NCBI RefSeq assembly: GCF_020616515.1
Contig: NZ_CP085135.1
Location: forward strand, 558,001 to 622,000
Length of the DNA: 64,000 nucleotides
Origin: Mesorhizobium sp. PAMC28654
GTDB taxonomy: Bacteria; Pseudomonadota; Alphaproteobacteria; Rhizobiales; Rhizobiaceae
Reading direction: 5' to 3'
The notes under the pieces were generated by a model. That model was not told the origin of the DNA. It saw only the letters and a list, made by a program, of their open reading frames with translations, and searched no databases. Of the stretch, positions 1 through 9,298 are shown piece after piece; position 1 is the stretch's first letter, and each line of letters starts with the position of its first letter. Both the position numbers and the translations under genes were made by a program.

Positions 1-216
1 CTGAACGGCCGTGAAGAGGGGCCCTAGCGTTGCCGGGTCGGCATCGAGAAGGTTGCGCGACGGCGCCTTCGGGACGACCAGCGTATGGCCCGGCCCCTGC
101 GGCATGACGTCCATGAAGGCGACCACGGCCTTATCCTCGTAGACGCGATGCGACGGGATTTCACCGCGCAGGATCTTGGCAAAGATGTTCTGTGGATCGT
201 AAGGGGTCTCGGCCAT
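1..216 (-). CDS. HIT family protein, 3' part outside window
   Basis: Only the first 72 codons are present; the rest lies beyond base 1. The N-terminus (MAETPYDPQNIFAKIL, then GEIPSHRVYED and GHTLVVPK) is typical of the HIT hydrolase fold, whose members cleave nucleoside phosphate bonds of dinucleotide or AMP-type substrates. The catalytic HxHxH motif that names the family would lie in the missing C-terminal part, so activity cannot be checked. The ATG at 214-216 is the natural start because the conserved Asn-Ile-Phe segment follows about 8 residues later. Confidence 0.85.
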   Translation of the reverse strand, partial: MAETPYDPQNIFAKILRGEIPSHRVYEDKAVVAFMDVMPQGPGHTLVVPKAPSRNLLDADPATLGPLFTAVQ

Positions 217-408
217 GACGTGCTCCGGGTTGTGCCTCGGCATCCGGTGTAGCGAAGCCTCCTATAGGCGGCAAGGTGATCAGGCGAGATCAACCATGCC
301 TGCTTCGACAAGGGCAACACGAGGCTGGCTACCCAACCCGAGAGGTGAGAGGCGCGAAGTGGAGAATTGCGACGGCACTCGGTCTATTGAAACAACCCTT
401 AGAGGAAT

Positions 409-1632
409 TCACTCCTCGCCGGTAGGGTCCGATTTGCGGAACGGGGTGTGCTCTTCAAGGTATTCGCCCATGCGTTCCACCTCACGCCGCTCACGCCTCA
501 GATAGTCGGCCACGGCATTGCGTAAGCCGGGATGGGCGATGTAGTGCGCCGAGTGCATGGTCACCGGCCGGTAGCCGCGGGCGAGCTTGTGTTCGCCCTG
601 CGCGCCGGCTTCGACCACTTTCAGTTTGCGGTCGATGGCGAAATCGATGGCCTGATGGTAGCAGACCTCGAAATGCAGGAAGGGGTGATCCTCGACGCAG
701 CCCCAATTGCGCCCATAGAGTGCGTCGGAACCGATGAAATTGATGGCGCCGGCAATATACCGGCCATTGCGCTTGGCCATCACCAGCAGGATGTCGTCGG
801 CCATGCGCTCGCCGATCAGCGAGAAGAACTCGCGATTGAGGTAGGGGCGCCCCCATTTGCGGCCGCCGGTGTCTGTGTAGAAGGCGAAGAAGTCGTCCCA
901 TGCCTTTTCGGTGAGATCCTTGCCAGTCAGCCAGTCGATCGAGATGCCGGGGGCGAGCGCCTCACGCCGCTCTTTCTTCATGGCCTTGCGTTTGCGTGAC
1001 GCAAGCGTGGCGAGGAAATCGTCGTAGGTCGAAAACCCTTCGTTGAAGAAATGAAACTGCTGGTCGGTACGGTGCAGGAACCCCGCGGCCTCCAGCGTGG
1101 CGACGTCGGCTTCCTGTGCGAAAGTAACGTGTGCCGAGGACACGCCGAGCTTTTCGGTCACCGCTTTCAGCCCGGCGGCCAGGCCGGCTTTGACGGTATT
1201 GCTGTCTTCGCCCCTACTGACCAGCAGGCGGGGGCCGGTCACAGGCGTGAACGGCACCGCGCACTGCAGTTTTGGATAGTAGCGGCCGCCGGCCCGCTCG
1301 AACGCATCCGACCAGCCATGATCGAACACATATTCGCCCTGGCTGTGCGATTTCAGATAGCAGGGGACGGCGCCGAGCAGCTTGCCCTCGGTTGTTTCGA
1401 GCCTCAGGTGATGGCCCTGCCAGCCAGTGCGCCGGACGGCACAACCGGAGTCCTCGAGCGCACTTAAAAAAGCAAATGAAACGAGCGGGTTAAAGGCATT
1501 GCCTGCATCATCGCGCGTGGTGCCGCCGAAACTGTTCCATTCGTCGCGGGTGAAGGCGCCGATACCCGCGGCGACGCGGATCGCATATTCCGCGTTCGCC
1601 GTTTGACCGTCGCCGTCGTCGCCTTGATCCAT
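409..1632 (-). CDS. GNAT-superfamily N-acyltransferase (DUF482/COG3146 type)
   Basis: A 407-residue protein resembling the peptidogalycan/FemAB-like DUF482 family, a double GNAT-fold acyltransferase group of unproven substrate. Typical features are the N-terminal NPLVSFAFLSALEDSG block, GWQGHHLRLE, the YFDHGW-like segment (YVFDHGWSDAFERAGG) and the C-terminal FEVCYHQAIDFAI and GEHKLARGY segments. There is no signal peptide or membrane segment, so it should be cytoplasmic. It stands alone between the HIT gene and the GDPD/RidA pair. The family call is from sequence style; the substrate is unknown. Confidence 0.75.
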   Translation of the reverse strand: MDQGDDGDGQTANAEYAIRVAAGIGAFTRDEWNSFGGTTRDDAGNAFNPLVSFAFLSALEDSGCAVRRTGWQGHHLRLETTEGKLLGAVPCYLKSHSQGEYVFDHGWSDAFERAGGRYYPKLQCAVPFTPVTGPRLLVSRGEDSNTVKAGLAAGLKAVTEKLGVSSAHVTFAQEADVATLEAAGFLHRTDQQFHFFNEGFSTYDDFLATLASRKRKAMKKERREALAPGISIDWLTGKDLTEKAWDDFFAFYTDTGGRKWGRPYLNREFFSLIGERMADDILLVMAKRNGRYIAGAINFIGSDALYGRNWGCVEDHPFLHFEVCYHQAIDFAIDRKLKVVEAGAQGEHKLARGYRPVTMHSAHYIAHPGLRNAVADYLRRERREVERMGEYLEEHTPFRKSDPTGEE

Positions 1633-1689
1633 GAGGCTTATTTAAGCTCCATCCGAGCCGCTACAAGTCACGTTTCAGGCAAGCTGACT

Positions 1690-2436
1690 TCATGCCACTT
1701 TGGCAAGGTCGGGCTCGAACCCTTCGAACGTCATCTGGTCGGCATATTTGAACGTCAGGTCGATCGCCGGCTGGTCATGCACCGTCCAGGTGATCACCGG
1801 CATCTTCAGCTTTTCCCGAACGAAACTGACGAAGGGGTTTGGCAGGTCGCCGGCGGCGTAGGACGTGAAGGCAATATCGTGCGCCAGCATGGCGAAATGC
1901 GCCTCGATCAGCCCGGCGTCCTTGCCATACGCGGTCAATCCGCCGGGAATGCCCGGCGCGAGCTTCGGAAAATCGCGAATCAGCCAGTGGTCAAACGACA
2001 TGATCGCCGCCTTGCCCTTGTAGCGCTTCAGCATCTTGCCGACGCGCGCCACCAGGCCGTCGTCGCGGCCAGGAATTCCCTTCAGTTCGATGACCATCGG
2101 CACGCGGCCGTCGACCAGGTCGAGTGCTTCCTGCAACGTCGGCACGTGATCCGATGTACCGCCGACCTTGAGCGCGGTCAGCTCAGCCGCTGTCCGTTGC
2201 CAGACAAACCCGTCACGGCCCGTCAGTCTTCGCAGGTCGTCGTCATGAATGACGATGGGAACGCCATCCGACGACAGGTGCACATCGCATTCTATGGCAT
2301 AGCCGCGCTCGGCCGCCGCGGCGAAGGCGGAAAGCGTGTTCTCCCAGCGCGTTTTGTTCATGTCGTGAAAGCCGCGATGGGCGACGGGCCGGGCAATCAG
2401 CCAGGATAGGTCGGTCATGCTGGTTTCCAGGCTCAT
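1690..2436 (-). CDS. Glycerophosphodiester phosphodiesterase family protein
   Basis: 248 residues of GDPD TIM-barrel type, hydrolysing glycerophosphodiesters to sn-glycerol-3-phosphate and an alcohol. The catalytic HRG is in PVAHRGFHDMNKTRWENT near residue 20, with the metal-binding Glu in ENTLSAF, followed by ECDVHLSSDGVPIVIHDD. No signal peptide is seen, so a cytoplasmic role is likely. The start at 2436 is chosen because its ATG overlaps the TGA of the upstream RidA gene (ATGA), suggesting translational coupling; an alternative ATG lies 18 bases downstream. Confidence 0.9.
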   Translation of the reverse strand: MSLETSMTDLSWLIARPVAHRGFHDMNKTRWENTLSAFAAAAERGYAIECDVHLSSDGVPIVIHDDDLRRLTGRDGFVWQRTAAELTALKVGGTSDHVPTLQEALDLVDGRVPMVIELKGIPGRDDGLVARVGKMLKRYKGKAAIMSFDHWLIRDFPKLAPGIPGGLTAYGKDAGLIEAHFAMLAHDIAFTSYAAGDLPNPFVSFVREKLKMPVITWTVHDQPAIDLTFKYADQMTFEGFEPDLAKVA

Positions 2437-2897
2437 TCGACTTCGAAGATCGCTTCGATTTCCACTGCGGCATTAAGCGGCAGGGAGGCCGTGCCTACGG
2501 CGGAGCGGGCATGTTTGCCGCGCTCGCCGAGCGCGGCCACGAGAAAATCGGAGGCGCCGTTCGCAACCAGATGCTGCTCGACAAAATCAGCGGTCGAAGC
2601 GACGAAAACGGTGATCTTGACCAGCCGACGAATCTTCTCAAGGTCGCCAAGCGCGGCCTTGGCCTGCGCCAATATGTTGATCGCGCAGTATTTTGCCGCT
2701 TCCTTGCCGGTTGCGGTGTCGACGTCGCGGCCGAGCAGCCCGCTGGCCTGGAGCTTGCCGTCCTTGAGCGGCAACTGCCCGGCGGTGAACAGCAGATTGC
2801 CGGTCTGGCAATAGGGCACGTAGTTGGCGGCAGGTGCCGCCGTGACGGGAAGCGTCACGCCCAGATCGCTTAGCCGCTTTTCGATTGTTTCGCTCAT
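2433..2897 (-). CDS. RidA family protein (YjgF/YER057c/UK114)
   Basis: 154 residues of the RidA family, which hydrolyses reactive enamine/imine intermediates released by PLP enzymes. Visible blocks are NLLFTAGQLPLKDGKL, the mid-protein NILAQAKAALGDLEKIRRLVKITVFVAS helix-strand, and the C-terminal ARSAVGTASLPLNAAVEIEA, in which Arg is the ligand-binding residue of the family. It resembles the longer COG0251 subgroup rather than the 128-residue archetype. It is the first gene of a two-gene operon with the GDPD gene. Confidence 0.9.
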   Translation of the reverse strand: MSETIEKRLSDLGVTLPVTAAPAANYVPYCQTGNLLFTAGQLPLKDGKLQASGLLGRDVDTATGKEAAKYCAINILAQAKAALGDLEKIRRLVKITVFVASTADFVEQHLVANGASDFLVAALGERGKHARSAVGTASLPLNAAVEIEAIFEVE

Positions 2898-3036
2898 GGT
2901 ATTTCCCTATTGCTTGATCTAGCGGCTTTGGCCGAGGCCGAAATTGCTATTTTTGCCTCGCTTCCGCCACGACTTTTTTTAAGCTGGACTATCTTTCCCC
3001 GCGGGCTGCCATCAGCCACGATGATCGGAGCACCTC

Positions 3037-3867
3037 ATGCGCTTAATGCGCCGCCTCGTATTCCCCGCCGTCCTGTTGTCGGCGGTTTTCTCGATGGGGC
3101 CCGCTTTCGCCGTACCGGCGCTGCAAGCGCATCGTGCCGTTTATGACCTTTCACTGAACAAGGCGTCCGACCGCTCCGGCATCACCGGCATCACCGGCCG
3201 CATGGTCTATGAGTTTAATGGTTCGGCCTGTGAAGGCTATACGGTGAAATTTCGCTTCGTGACCCAGATCGTCACCAACGACAACACAAGGTTGACCGAC
3301 CAGCAGACGACCACTTTCGAGGATGCCGAAGGCAAGACCTTCTCATTCGTGACAAAATCCTTTGTCGACCAGAATCTCGACAAGGAGGTCAGAGGCACCG
3401 CGACGAAGGACTCGAAAGGGCTGAAAGTCGACATCGACAAGCCCGAGAAGAGCAGCCTGGAACTGGCCGCCACCCAGTTTCCGACCCAGCATCTGGTCGA
3501 GCTGATCGGCAAGGCCGAGAGGGGCGAGAATTTTTACGAAACCAATTTGTTCGACGGTTCGGAGGATGCCAACAAGGTGATGACCACCACGGTGATCGTT
3601 GGCAAGAAGACCGATGGCGACAAGACCGACCCGGAGGCGCCGGCGCTGGCGAAGCTTTCCACCGACAAATACTGGCCGGTCGACATCGCCTATTTCGATG
3701 ATACCGCCAAGACTGGCGAAGAGGTGCCGGAATACCGGATCAGTTTCAAGCTGCATGAAAACGGCATCACGCGTGATCTGGTCATGGACTACGGCGATTT
3801 CTCGATGACCGGCAAGCTGGTGAACCTGTCGCTGTTCGATCAGTCGAAGCCTTGTCCGGCGAAATAG
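3037..3867 (+). CDS. eipB: EipB-like periplasmic cell envelope integrity protein (DUF1849)
   Basis: 276 residues with a clear Sec signal peptide (MRLMRRLVFPAVLLSAVFSM, cleavage near AFA-VPA). The mature protein begins LQAHRAVYDLSLNKA and has the DUF1849 beta-spiral character; two Cys (in SACEGY and SKPCPAK at the C-terminus) could form the disulfide described for Brucella EipB. That protein is periplasmic and supports envelope integrity. The gene is monocistronic. Family assignment is confident; function in this organism is inferred from Brucella. Confidence 0.8.
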   Translation: MRLMRRLVFPAVLLSAVFSMGPAFAVPALQAHRAVYDLSLNKASDRSGITGITGRMVYEFNGSACEGYTVKFRFVTQIVTNDNTRLTDQQTTTFEDAEGKTFSFVTKSFVDQNLDKEVRGTATKDSKGLKVDIDKPEKSSLELAATQFPTQHLVELIGKAERGENFYETNLFDGSEDANKVMTTTVIVGKKTDGDKTDPEAPALAKLSTDKYWPVDIAYFDDTAKTGEEVPEYRISFKLHENGITRDLVMDYGDFSMTGKLVNLSLFDQSKPCPAK

Positions 3868-4001
3868 CGCGCCAGACTCAATCATCGTCTGATTAACCAC
3901 GGCGCGGGCTTGCAGTGCTCTGTGACTTGAACACGCCGCAATTGGCTCTCACCTTTCCCTCCGTATCGCGGATTGTGTGCGATCTCTGAAGGGGGAGCAT
4001 A

Positions 4002-5294
4002 TTGGCCAGAATCGATGTGTTCGTGGCGCCGCGACCCAGTCCGGCGCTGATCAAGATCATGACGGTCGTCAATCGGATCGTCATGCTGCGCGGCGTTCCT
4101 GGGTTTCGCGACCTGTTGCCGTTCAATCGCCTGGCCGGATTGCGTGGCATCGCCAATGTCCGCCATTTCGATTTTCCCATCGGGGAACAGAGGCGACTGA
4201 AAGCCGCCTGCGGAGAAGGGAAGGCGACGTTCATTACGCCCAATCATCCCGAGTTCTTCACGGACTGGATGATCGACAAGGAGATCGTGTCGCGGGTCAG
4301 CCCGCTCACCGCGTCCTGGGCAACGAATGGCGTCGTTAACGGTCTTGGCCGGATGATGCAGAAATTCTGGTTGGCCAACAATCTGATCGCGCAAATCCCC
4401 GGAAACAGCGGAGCGGCCAAGGCGTACTCCGTCGACTGGGCGCTGAAAGGCCATGGCGTGCTGCTGCACCCTGAAGGTGGCGTCGGCTGGCATGGCGATT
4501 TTGTCGCGTCATTGCTCCCGGGAGCCGTGGAGATGGGGCTGGACGCCCTGAAGCGTGGCCGTGAAACCGACCGGCATTTCAAAGCCTGGATTGCTCCCGT
4601 CGTCTGGAAGCTCACCTTCACAAAAGACGTCGAATCGGCGCTGGCGCGGGAGTGTGGCTATGTCGAGCGGAGCCTGGAGATCGAGCGCATGGCGGCCGAT
4701 ACGTTGCCGGAGCGCATCCATCATATCTATGCGGTGCTGCTTTCGCGCGATGCGTCCGCGTACGGCGTGCCGTCGGACCAAAGTGCACCCTATGCCATAC
4801 GCCAGCGGGATCTTCTGCTCGAGCTGTGCCGCCGCCTTGGGCAGGAGGTATCCGTCGATGCGAGCACCGTCGATCTGGCAGAACTTCTGCGCCGGTCGCG
4901 GCGCTGGCTGAAAGAAAATGCTGGTGACGAGCAGAAGCGGATTCGCAAGCTGATGGCGACGATCCAGCGGATACAGCGCGTCGGGCCATGGGCATGGGCC
5001 AAACCGCTGACGACGCAAGAGGAGTTGGCGGAGCATCTGAAGCGTATCCGCAACGATTATTGCAAGGGGACGCTACGCGACACTCTAAACCATTTCGCGC
5101 CGCAGCCGGCCGGGCCGCGCTGTGCGCATATCCGGGTTCCGGAGCCGTTGGGGTTGCATGATCATGAGGGCTCGATCGATGATGCTCTCGTTGAGCTGCG
5201 CCGGCGAATGCAGGAAGCGGTAACCGGCGTCGTGAGCGAGCTTGAGGCTGCCGGAGGCTTCATTTCCTATCAGAATCCCTTCTATCGTTGCTAG
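4002..5294 (+). CDS. PlsC-like glycerol acyltransferase family protein
   Basis: 430 residues. The N-terminal third carries acyltransferase-like motifs: ITPNHPEFFTDW (a variant of HX4D, with His and Asp spaced H-P-E-F-F-T-D) and VLLHPEGGVGWHGDFV, comparable to the EGT/R block of PlsC enzymes. The C-terminal half is charged and helical with no recognised domain. The start is TTG at 4002, supported by GGGGGAG about 6 bases upstream. The His-to-Asp spacing is one residue longer than the canonical HX4D, so catalysis is plausible but unproven. Confidence 0.6.
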   Translation: MARIDVFVAPRPSPALIKIMTVVNRIVMLRGVPGFRDLLPFNRLAGLRGIANVRHFDFPIGEQRRLKAACGEGKATFITPNHPEFFTDWMIDKEIVSRVSPLTASWATNGVVNGLGRMMQKFWLANNLIAQIPGNSGAAKAYSVDWALKGHGVLLHPEGGVGWHGDFVASLLPGAVEMGLDALKRGRETDRHFKAWIAPVVWKLTFTKDVESALARECGYVERSLEIERMAADTLPERIHHIYAVLLSRDASAYGVPSDQSAPYAIRQRDLLLELCRRLGQEVSVDASTVDLAELLRRSRRWLKENAGDEQKRIRKLMATIQRIQRVGPWAWAKPLTTQEELAEHLKRIRNDYCKGTLRDTLNHFAPQPAGPRCAHIRVPEPLGLHDHEGSIDDALVELRRRMQEAVTGVVSELEAAGGFISYQNPFYRC

Positions 5295-5347
5295 TTGATG
5301 GGACCGGCCACGGTTCAGCTGGCGAGACGAGGAGTGTGGCAAGCTTC

Positions 5348-5629
5348 ATGGCTGTCTATGTCGACGCGGCGATCTGGAAATGGGCCGGTCATCGCTGGTG
5401 TCACCTGATGGCCGATGAGACCGACGAGTTGCACCGCTTTGCCGCACAGCTCGGCGTGAAGCGCTCGTCGTATCAGGGGCCGCCGAAGACATCGGCTCCC
5501 CACTATGACATAACCGGCTTCGAGCGCGACCGCGCGGTGAGGCTTGGCGCGATCGAATGCAGCCGCGAGGAGATCGTAGAGATATTCAGGCGGGTGAGGG
5601 TACCCAACGGGAAGGGGAGCCGACCATGA
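5348..5629 (+). CDS. DUF4031 domain-containing protein
   Basis: 93 residues from the ATG at 5348. It matches the DUF4031 pattern: MAVYVDAAIWKW at the start, WCHLMAD, then a helix DELHRFAAQLG and HYDITGFERDRAVRLGA. Function is unknown. It overlaps the downstream LysE-type gene by four bases (ATGA), so the two are probably co-translated. The start is chosen because the family begins at this residue; upstream codons in the same frame are not family-like. Confidence 0.8.
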   Translation: MAVYVDAAIWKWAGHRWCHLMADETDELHRFAAQLGVKRSSYQGPPKTSAPHYDITGFERDRAVRLGAIECSREEIVEIFRRVRVPNGKGSRP

Positions 5630-6234
5630 CGCTGGCCGCATTTCTGGCTTACTGCGCTGCAATCACGCTTGCCGCCGCCACGCCAGGCCCGGCAATGTTC
5701 GCGGTCATCACCAATGGCGTTTCGCGCGGGTTCGTTCGCGCGTTCATGGCCGGGATTGGCGTCGCCGCCGGCGATGCCGTGCTGGTCACCCTGGCGCTGC
5801 TCGGGCTGGTGGCGCTGGCCCAGACTTTCGAATGGGTTTTTCACCTGCTGAAATATGCCGGTGCGGCATATCTGGTTTTTCTCGGCGTCAGGATCTGGCG
5901 AGCCGCCGCCAGTCAATCGGCCGAATCGCGGACACCGCAGGCATTGTCGCGATCGTTTTTCCTCGGCGCCTCCATTGCGCTGGGCAACCCGAAGGCGATT
6001 CTGTTTCACGCCTCGATCATGCCGCTGATCCTGAACCTCAACACACTGACCTTCTCTGACGGCCTGCTGGTGGTCGCCGTGGTGATCAGCGTCAATATCC
6101 TGACCATGAGCCTTTACGCGGCACTTGCGGGTCGGGCTTCCAACTGGTTCAAGACGCCGAGGCGCATGCGGCTGATGAACAGGTTTGCCGGCAGTGCAAT
6201 GATCGGCACCGGAGCGCTGATTGCCGCACGCTGA
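5626..6234 (+). CDS. LysE family translocator (RhtB/amino acid exporter)
   Basis: 202 residues from the ATG at 5626, with GGGGAG upstream. The N-terminus, AAATPGPAMFAVITNGVSRGF, contains the TPGP signature of LysE/RhtB exporters. About five to six hydrophobic segments follow, including FLGASIALGNPKAILFHAS, the conserved GNPK loop. The protein should be an inner-membrane exporter of amino acids or related metabolites. It overlaps the DUF4031 gene by four bases. The substrate cannot be told. Confidence 0.88.
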   Translation: MTLAAFLAYCAAITLAAATPGPAMFAVITNGVSRGFVRAFMAGIGVAAGDAVLVTLALLGLVALAQTFEWVFHLLKYAGAAYLVFLGVRIWRAAASQSAESRTPQALSRSFFLGASIALGNPKAILFHASIMPLILNLNTLTFSDGLLVVAVVISVNILTMSLYAALAGRASNWFKTPRRMRLMNRFAGSAMIGTGALIAAR

Positions 6235-6293
6235 GCGGTGAAGCGCCACACGGCTTGCGTTTGTCGCACTTCCCCTCTATATGCGCGCTCATT

Positions 6294-6408
6294 CCACACA
6301 CGGACTTTGGTGTCTGCCCGGGAGAAATCCGGCTGAGACCTCCGGTGGCGTTCGAGGACATCGTCCAAAAATGCCTGTGTCCGTGGAGGCTAACCGGAAA
6401 AGGAACTA
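6294..6408 (+). promoter_or_regulatory. Probable structured 5' leader of rpsB
   Basis: About 115 bases between lysE and rpsB are rich in short complementary blocks: CACCTCC-type sequence near 6337 against GTGGAGG near 6384, and GGACA near 6356 against TGTCC near 6379. The stretch ends with GGAAAAGGAACTAAG before the ATG at 6412. rpsB mRNAs commonly carry autoregulatory leaders bound by S2. No specific Rfam match is claimed. Confidence 0.35.
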
Positions 6409-6411
6409 AGA

Positions 6412-7194
6412 ATGGCACTGCCTGATTTCAGCATGCGCCAGCTTTTGGAAGCTGGCATTCACTTCGGCCACCAGACCCATCGCTGGAACCCGAAGATGGC
6501 GCCTTACATCTATGGCGCTCGCAACAACATCCACATCATCGACCTCTCGCAGACGGTGCCTTTGCTGCACCAGGCGCTGAAGCAGGTTTCCGACACAGTT
6601 GCCAAGGGCGGCCGCGTGCTGTTCGTCGGCACCAAGCGCCAGGCTTCGGACATCGTTGCCGATGCCGCACAGCGTTCGGCCCAGTATTATGTCAACTCGC
6701 GTTGGCTCGGCGGCATGCTGACCAACTGGAAGACGATTTCGAACTCGATCCAGCGCCTGCGCAAGCTCGACGAGATGCTGGCCGGCGAGGCGCAAGGGTT
6801 GACCAAGAAGGAACGCCTGAACCTCGATCGCGAGCGCGAGAAGCTCGACAAGGCACTGGGCGGCATCAAGGACATGGGCTCGACGCCGGACCTGATGTTC
6901 GTGATCGACACCAACAAGGAAGCGATCGCGATCCTCGAGGCCAAGCGTCTCGGCATCCCGGTTGTCGCCATCATCGATTCGAATTGCGATCCGGACAAGA
7001 TCGACTTCCCGATCCCGGGCAATGACGACGCGGCTCGCGCCATCCAGCTTTATTGCGACCTGATCGCCAAGGCTGCGATTGACGGCATCGCCCGTCAGCA
7101 GGGTGCGCTCGGTGTCGACATCGGCGCTTCGGTCGAAGCTCCGGTGGAACCGGCACTTGATCCGGCTCCGTCGACCGAGACCCCGCAGGCTTAA
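6412..7194 (+). CDS. rpsB: 30S ribosomal protein S2
   Basis: 260 residues, full length for alphaproteobacterial S2. The N-terminal [29 protein letters not shown] and central [10 protein letters not shown] and [18 protein letters not shown] blocks are diagnostic. S2 binds late to the small subunit head and helps anchor S1. The C-terminal tail ([20 protein letters not shown]) is an acidic, Pro-rich extension. It precedes tsf, the usual arrangement, with a strong stem-loop between them. Confidence 0.98.
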   Translation: MALPDFSMRQLLEAGIHFGHQTHRWNPKMAPYIYGARNNIHIIDLSQTVPLLHQALKQVSDTVAKGGRVLFVGTKRQASDIVADAAQRSAQYYVNSRWLGGMLTNWKTISNSIQRLRKLDEMLAGEAQGLTKKERLNLDREREKLDKALGGIKDMGSTPDLMFVIDTNKEAIAILEAKRLGIPVVAIIDSNCDPDKIDFPIPGNDDAARAIQLYCDLIAKAAIDGIARQQGALGVDIGASVEAPVEPALDPAPSTETPQA

Positions 7195-7198
7195 ACGG

Positions 7199-7217
7199 CG
7201 AGGGCCGGTCCCGGCCT
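7199..7217 (+). terminator. Hairpin just after rpsB
   Basis: GGCCGG-TC-CCGGCC, a near-perfect short hairpin directly after the rpsB stop, followed by TTCATCTTT. It could attenuate transcription into tsf or merely stabilise the rpsB 3' end. Confidence 0.35.
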
Positions 7218-7248
7218 TCATCTTTCTAATATTTTGGCACGCTAAACG

Positions 7249-7277
7249 GACGCACCATCGACTACCGATGGTGCGTC
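7249..7277 (+). promoter_or_regulatory. Perfect 12-bp stem-loop in the rpsB-tsf spacer
   Basis: GACGCACCATCG and CGATGGTGCGTC pair perfectly around a 5-base loop (ACTAC). It lies 27 bases before the tsf start and has no T-run directly after it. It may act as a partial terminator or mRNA-processing stem setting the S2:EF-Ts ratio. Confidence 0.6.
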
Positions 7278-7303
7278 GGTGCATTTAAAACAAAGAGGCG
7301 ACA

Positions 7304-8227
7304 ATGAGCATTTCGGCTGCACAGGTCAAAGAACTCCGCGACTTGACTGGCGCGGGCATGATGGATTGCAAGGCGGCATTGAACGAGACCAACGGCAATA
7401 TGGAAGAAGCCGTTGACTGGCTGCGCAAAAAGGGCATCTCCAAGGCAGACAAGAAGGCTGGACGTACTGCGGCGGAAGGCTTGATCGGCGTGGATTCCGG
7501 TGTTCGCGAGGCTGCCGTCATCGAGGTCAATTCCGAGACCGACTTCGTTGCCCGCAACGCGGCGTTCCAGGAGATCGTCACCAACGTTGCCAAGGTTGCG
7601 CTCGCCTATGGCGGCAAGACCGAGGCGGTGGCTGCCGCCAAGTATCCGGGTTCGGACAAGTCGGTCGCCGACACAATCAAGGATGCCGTCGGCACCATCG
7701 GCGAGAACATGAGCTTCCGTCGTTCGGCCAAGCTTAGCGTTGAGCACGGCGCTGTTGCAAACTACGTTCACAACAAAGTTGCTGATGGCCTCGGCAAGCT
7801 CGGCGTGCTTGTGGCGATCGAAACCACTGGCAATGCGGAAGCCGCCAACGCCTTTGGTCGCCAGGTCGCCATGCATGTCGCCAACTCCAATCCGATGGCG
7901 CTGACCGCGGAGCAGATCGATCCTGCCGCTGTCGAGCGCGAGAGGGCGATCTTCGCCGACCAGGCGCGCCAGTCCGGCAAGCCGGAAGCGATCATCGAGA
8001 AGATGGTCGAAGGCCGTCTGCGCAAGTTCTATGAGGAAGTCGTGCTCTTGAAGCAGGCGTTCGTGCTCAATCCCGACATCACTGTCGAGCAGGCGCTGAA
8101 GGATGCCGAGAAGGAAATCGGCGCACCGGCCAAGATCACCGCCTATCTGCGTTTCGCGCTGGGCGAAGGCATCGAGAAGGAAGAGACCGATTTCGCGGCG
8201 GAAGTCGCGGCGGCGGTCAAGAAGTAA
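7304..8227 (+). CDS. tsf: Elongation factor Ts
   Basis: 307 residues. The N-terminal UBA-like domain ([21 protein letters not shown]) and the TDFVARN motif that contacts the EF-Tu nucleotide site are intact, followed by the coiled dimer domain. EF-Ts recycles EF-Tu-GDP to EF-Tu-GTP. The start at 7304 has AAGAGGCG upstream. It probably forms a unit with rpsB. Confidence 0.98.
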   Translation: MSISAAQVKELRDLTGAGMMDCKAALNETNGNMEEAVDWLRKKGISKADKKAGRTAAEGLIGVDSGVREAAVIEVNSETDFVARNAAFQEIVTNVAKVALAYGGKTEAVAAAKYPGSDKSVADTIKDAVGTIGENMSFRRSAKLSVEHGAVANYVHNKVADGLGKLGVLVAIETTGNAEAANAFGRQVAMHVANSNPMALTAEQIDPAAVERERAIFADQARQSGKPEAIIEKMVEGRLRKFYEEVVLLKQAFVLNPDITVEQALKDAEKEIGAPAKITAYLRFALGEGIEKEETDFAAEVAAAVKK

Positions 8228-8265
8228 GATTGCCCGCGGGCGATCTATCCTTCTGACGAGATTTT

Positions 8266-9183
8266 TCAGCCGGGTGTCCGCAGGGACGCCCGGCGGATTT
8301 CGTTTACGGTGTCTATGAAGGCTCTGAGCTTGGGCGCCATCGCCGCCCGCCGCGGGAAGTACAGAAACAGTCCCGGCTCCTCGATCGCCGTCCGCGGCAG
8401 GATCTGAACGAGGCGACCGGCGGCGATATCCGCGCGCACCAGCGGCTCGAACACATAGGCGAGCCCGACCCCAGCGAGTGCAAGGTCGATCGCCGCGAGC
8501 GAATCCGTCACGATAGCGGTGCCACGCGTCTCGACCACAACATCCTTACCGCTTTCGCTCAAGTCCCAACGATAGAGTGCACCAGAGCGAACGAGCCGGT
8601 AGCCGATGCAGTTGTGGTTCGCGAGATCGCCCACGTCGCGCGGACGGCCATGCAATCCAATATAAGCAGGGGAAGCAACGATCACGGCATGAAACGGCGG
8701 CGTGAGCCGGACCGTGATCATGTCCTGTGCGATCATCTCGCCCAATCGGATGCCAGCATCGAAGCCTTCCTCGACGATATCGACGAGACTTTGGTCGGTG
8801 AACAATTCTACCGTGACGTCCGGGTAGCGCTCGGCCATCGCCGCGACCACAGGCGTCAGCGCCAGAGGGACGGCGATGTTGGAAACATTGATCTTGAGCA
8901 GGCCAGAGGGCCGTCCCTTGATCCCGCGGATCCGATCCATCCGTTCGGCGATATCCCGAAGGGCAGGGGCGGCCGTCTCCACCAGGGCCTTGCCAGCTTC
9001 AGTCAGAGAAACGCTGCGCGTCGTGCGCGCGAACAATGGCTGACCGATGCGCTCTTCCACGAGCCGCACCGCGTGGCTGACCGCGGAAGGGCTCATGCCG
9101 AGTTCGGCCGCCGCAAGCGCGAAGCCGCCGCGCCGCGCGACGGTAACGATTACCGGCAGATGCATGAGCAGGTCTCGGTCCAT
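8266..9183 (-). CDS. LysR family transcriptional regulator
   Basis: 305 residues. The N-terminal winged HTH is clear (RRGGFALAAAELGMSPSAVSHAVRLVEERIGQPLFARTTRSVSLTEAG), followed by a substrate-binding domain with the subgroup motif GFDAGIRLGE. It is transcribed divergently from the SnoaL-like protein and aldo-keto reductase genes, the usual arrangement for a LysR that controls its neighbours. The inducer is unknown. The last codons form a GC-rich hairpin that may aid termination. Confidence 0.93.
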   Translation of the reverse strand: MDRDLLMHLPVIVTVARRGGFALAAAELGMSPSAVSHAVRLVEERIGQPLFARTTRSVSLTEAGKALVETAAPALRDIAERMDRIRGIKGRPSGLLKINVSNIAVPLALTPVVAAMAERYPDVTVELFTDQSLVDIVEEGFDAGIRLGEMIAQDMITVRLTPPFHAVIVASPAYIGLHGRPRDVGDLANHNCIGYRLVRSGALYRWDLSESGKDVVVETRGTAIVTDSLAAIDLALAGVGLAYVFEPLVRADIAAGRLVQILPRTAIEEPGLFLYFPRRAAMAPKLRAFIDTVNEIRRASLRTPG

Positions 9184-9298
9184 TCATGAACGATATCGCA
9201 TGGTCTTTACGAACAATGCAATCTTATCGATGCCAAGGCGCAGGTCCATATTCTCGTCAACACATCGGCGGCGGGCTGATGCACGAAGGAGGAAAGAC

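Noticed and set aside
409..1632. Several long antisense frames within this and other GC-rich genes
   Set aside because: Third-position GC bias makes mirror frames; the chosen strands have recognisable families and start signals.
6294..6411. A named riboswitch upstream of rpsB
   Set aside because: No metabolite riboswitch core is seen; only general stem potential.
8268..8296. Strong hairpin as a tsf terminator
   Set aside because: CCGGGTGTCC/GGACGCCCGG is part of the LysR coding end and has no T-run on either strand, so its role is unclear.
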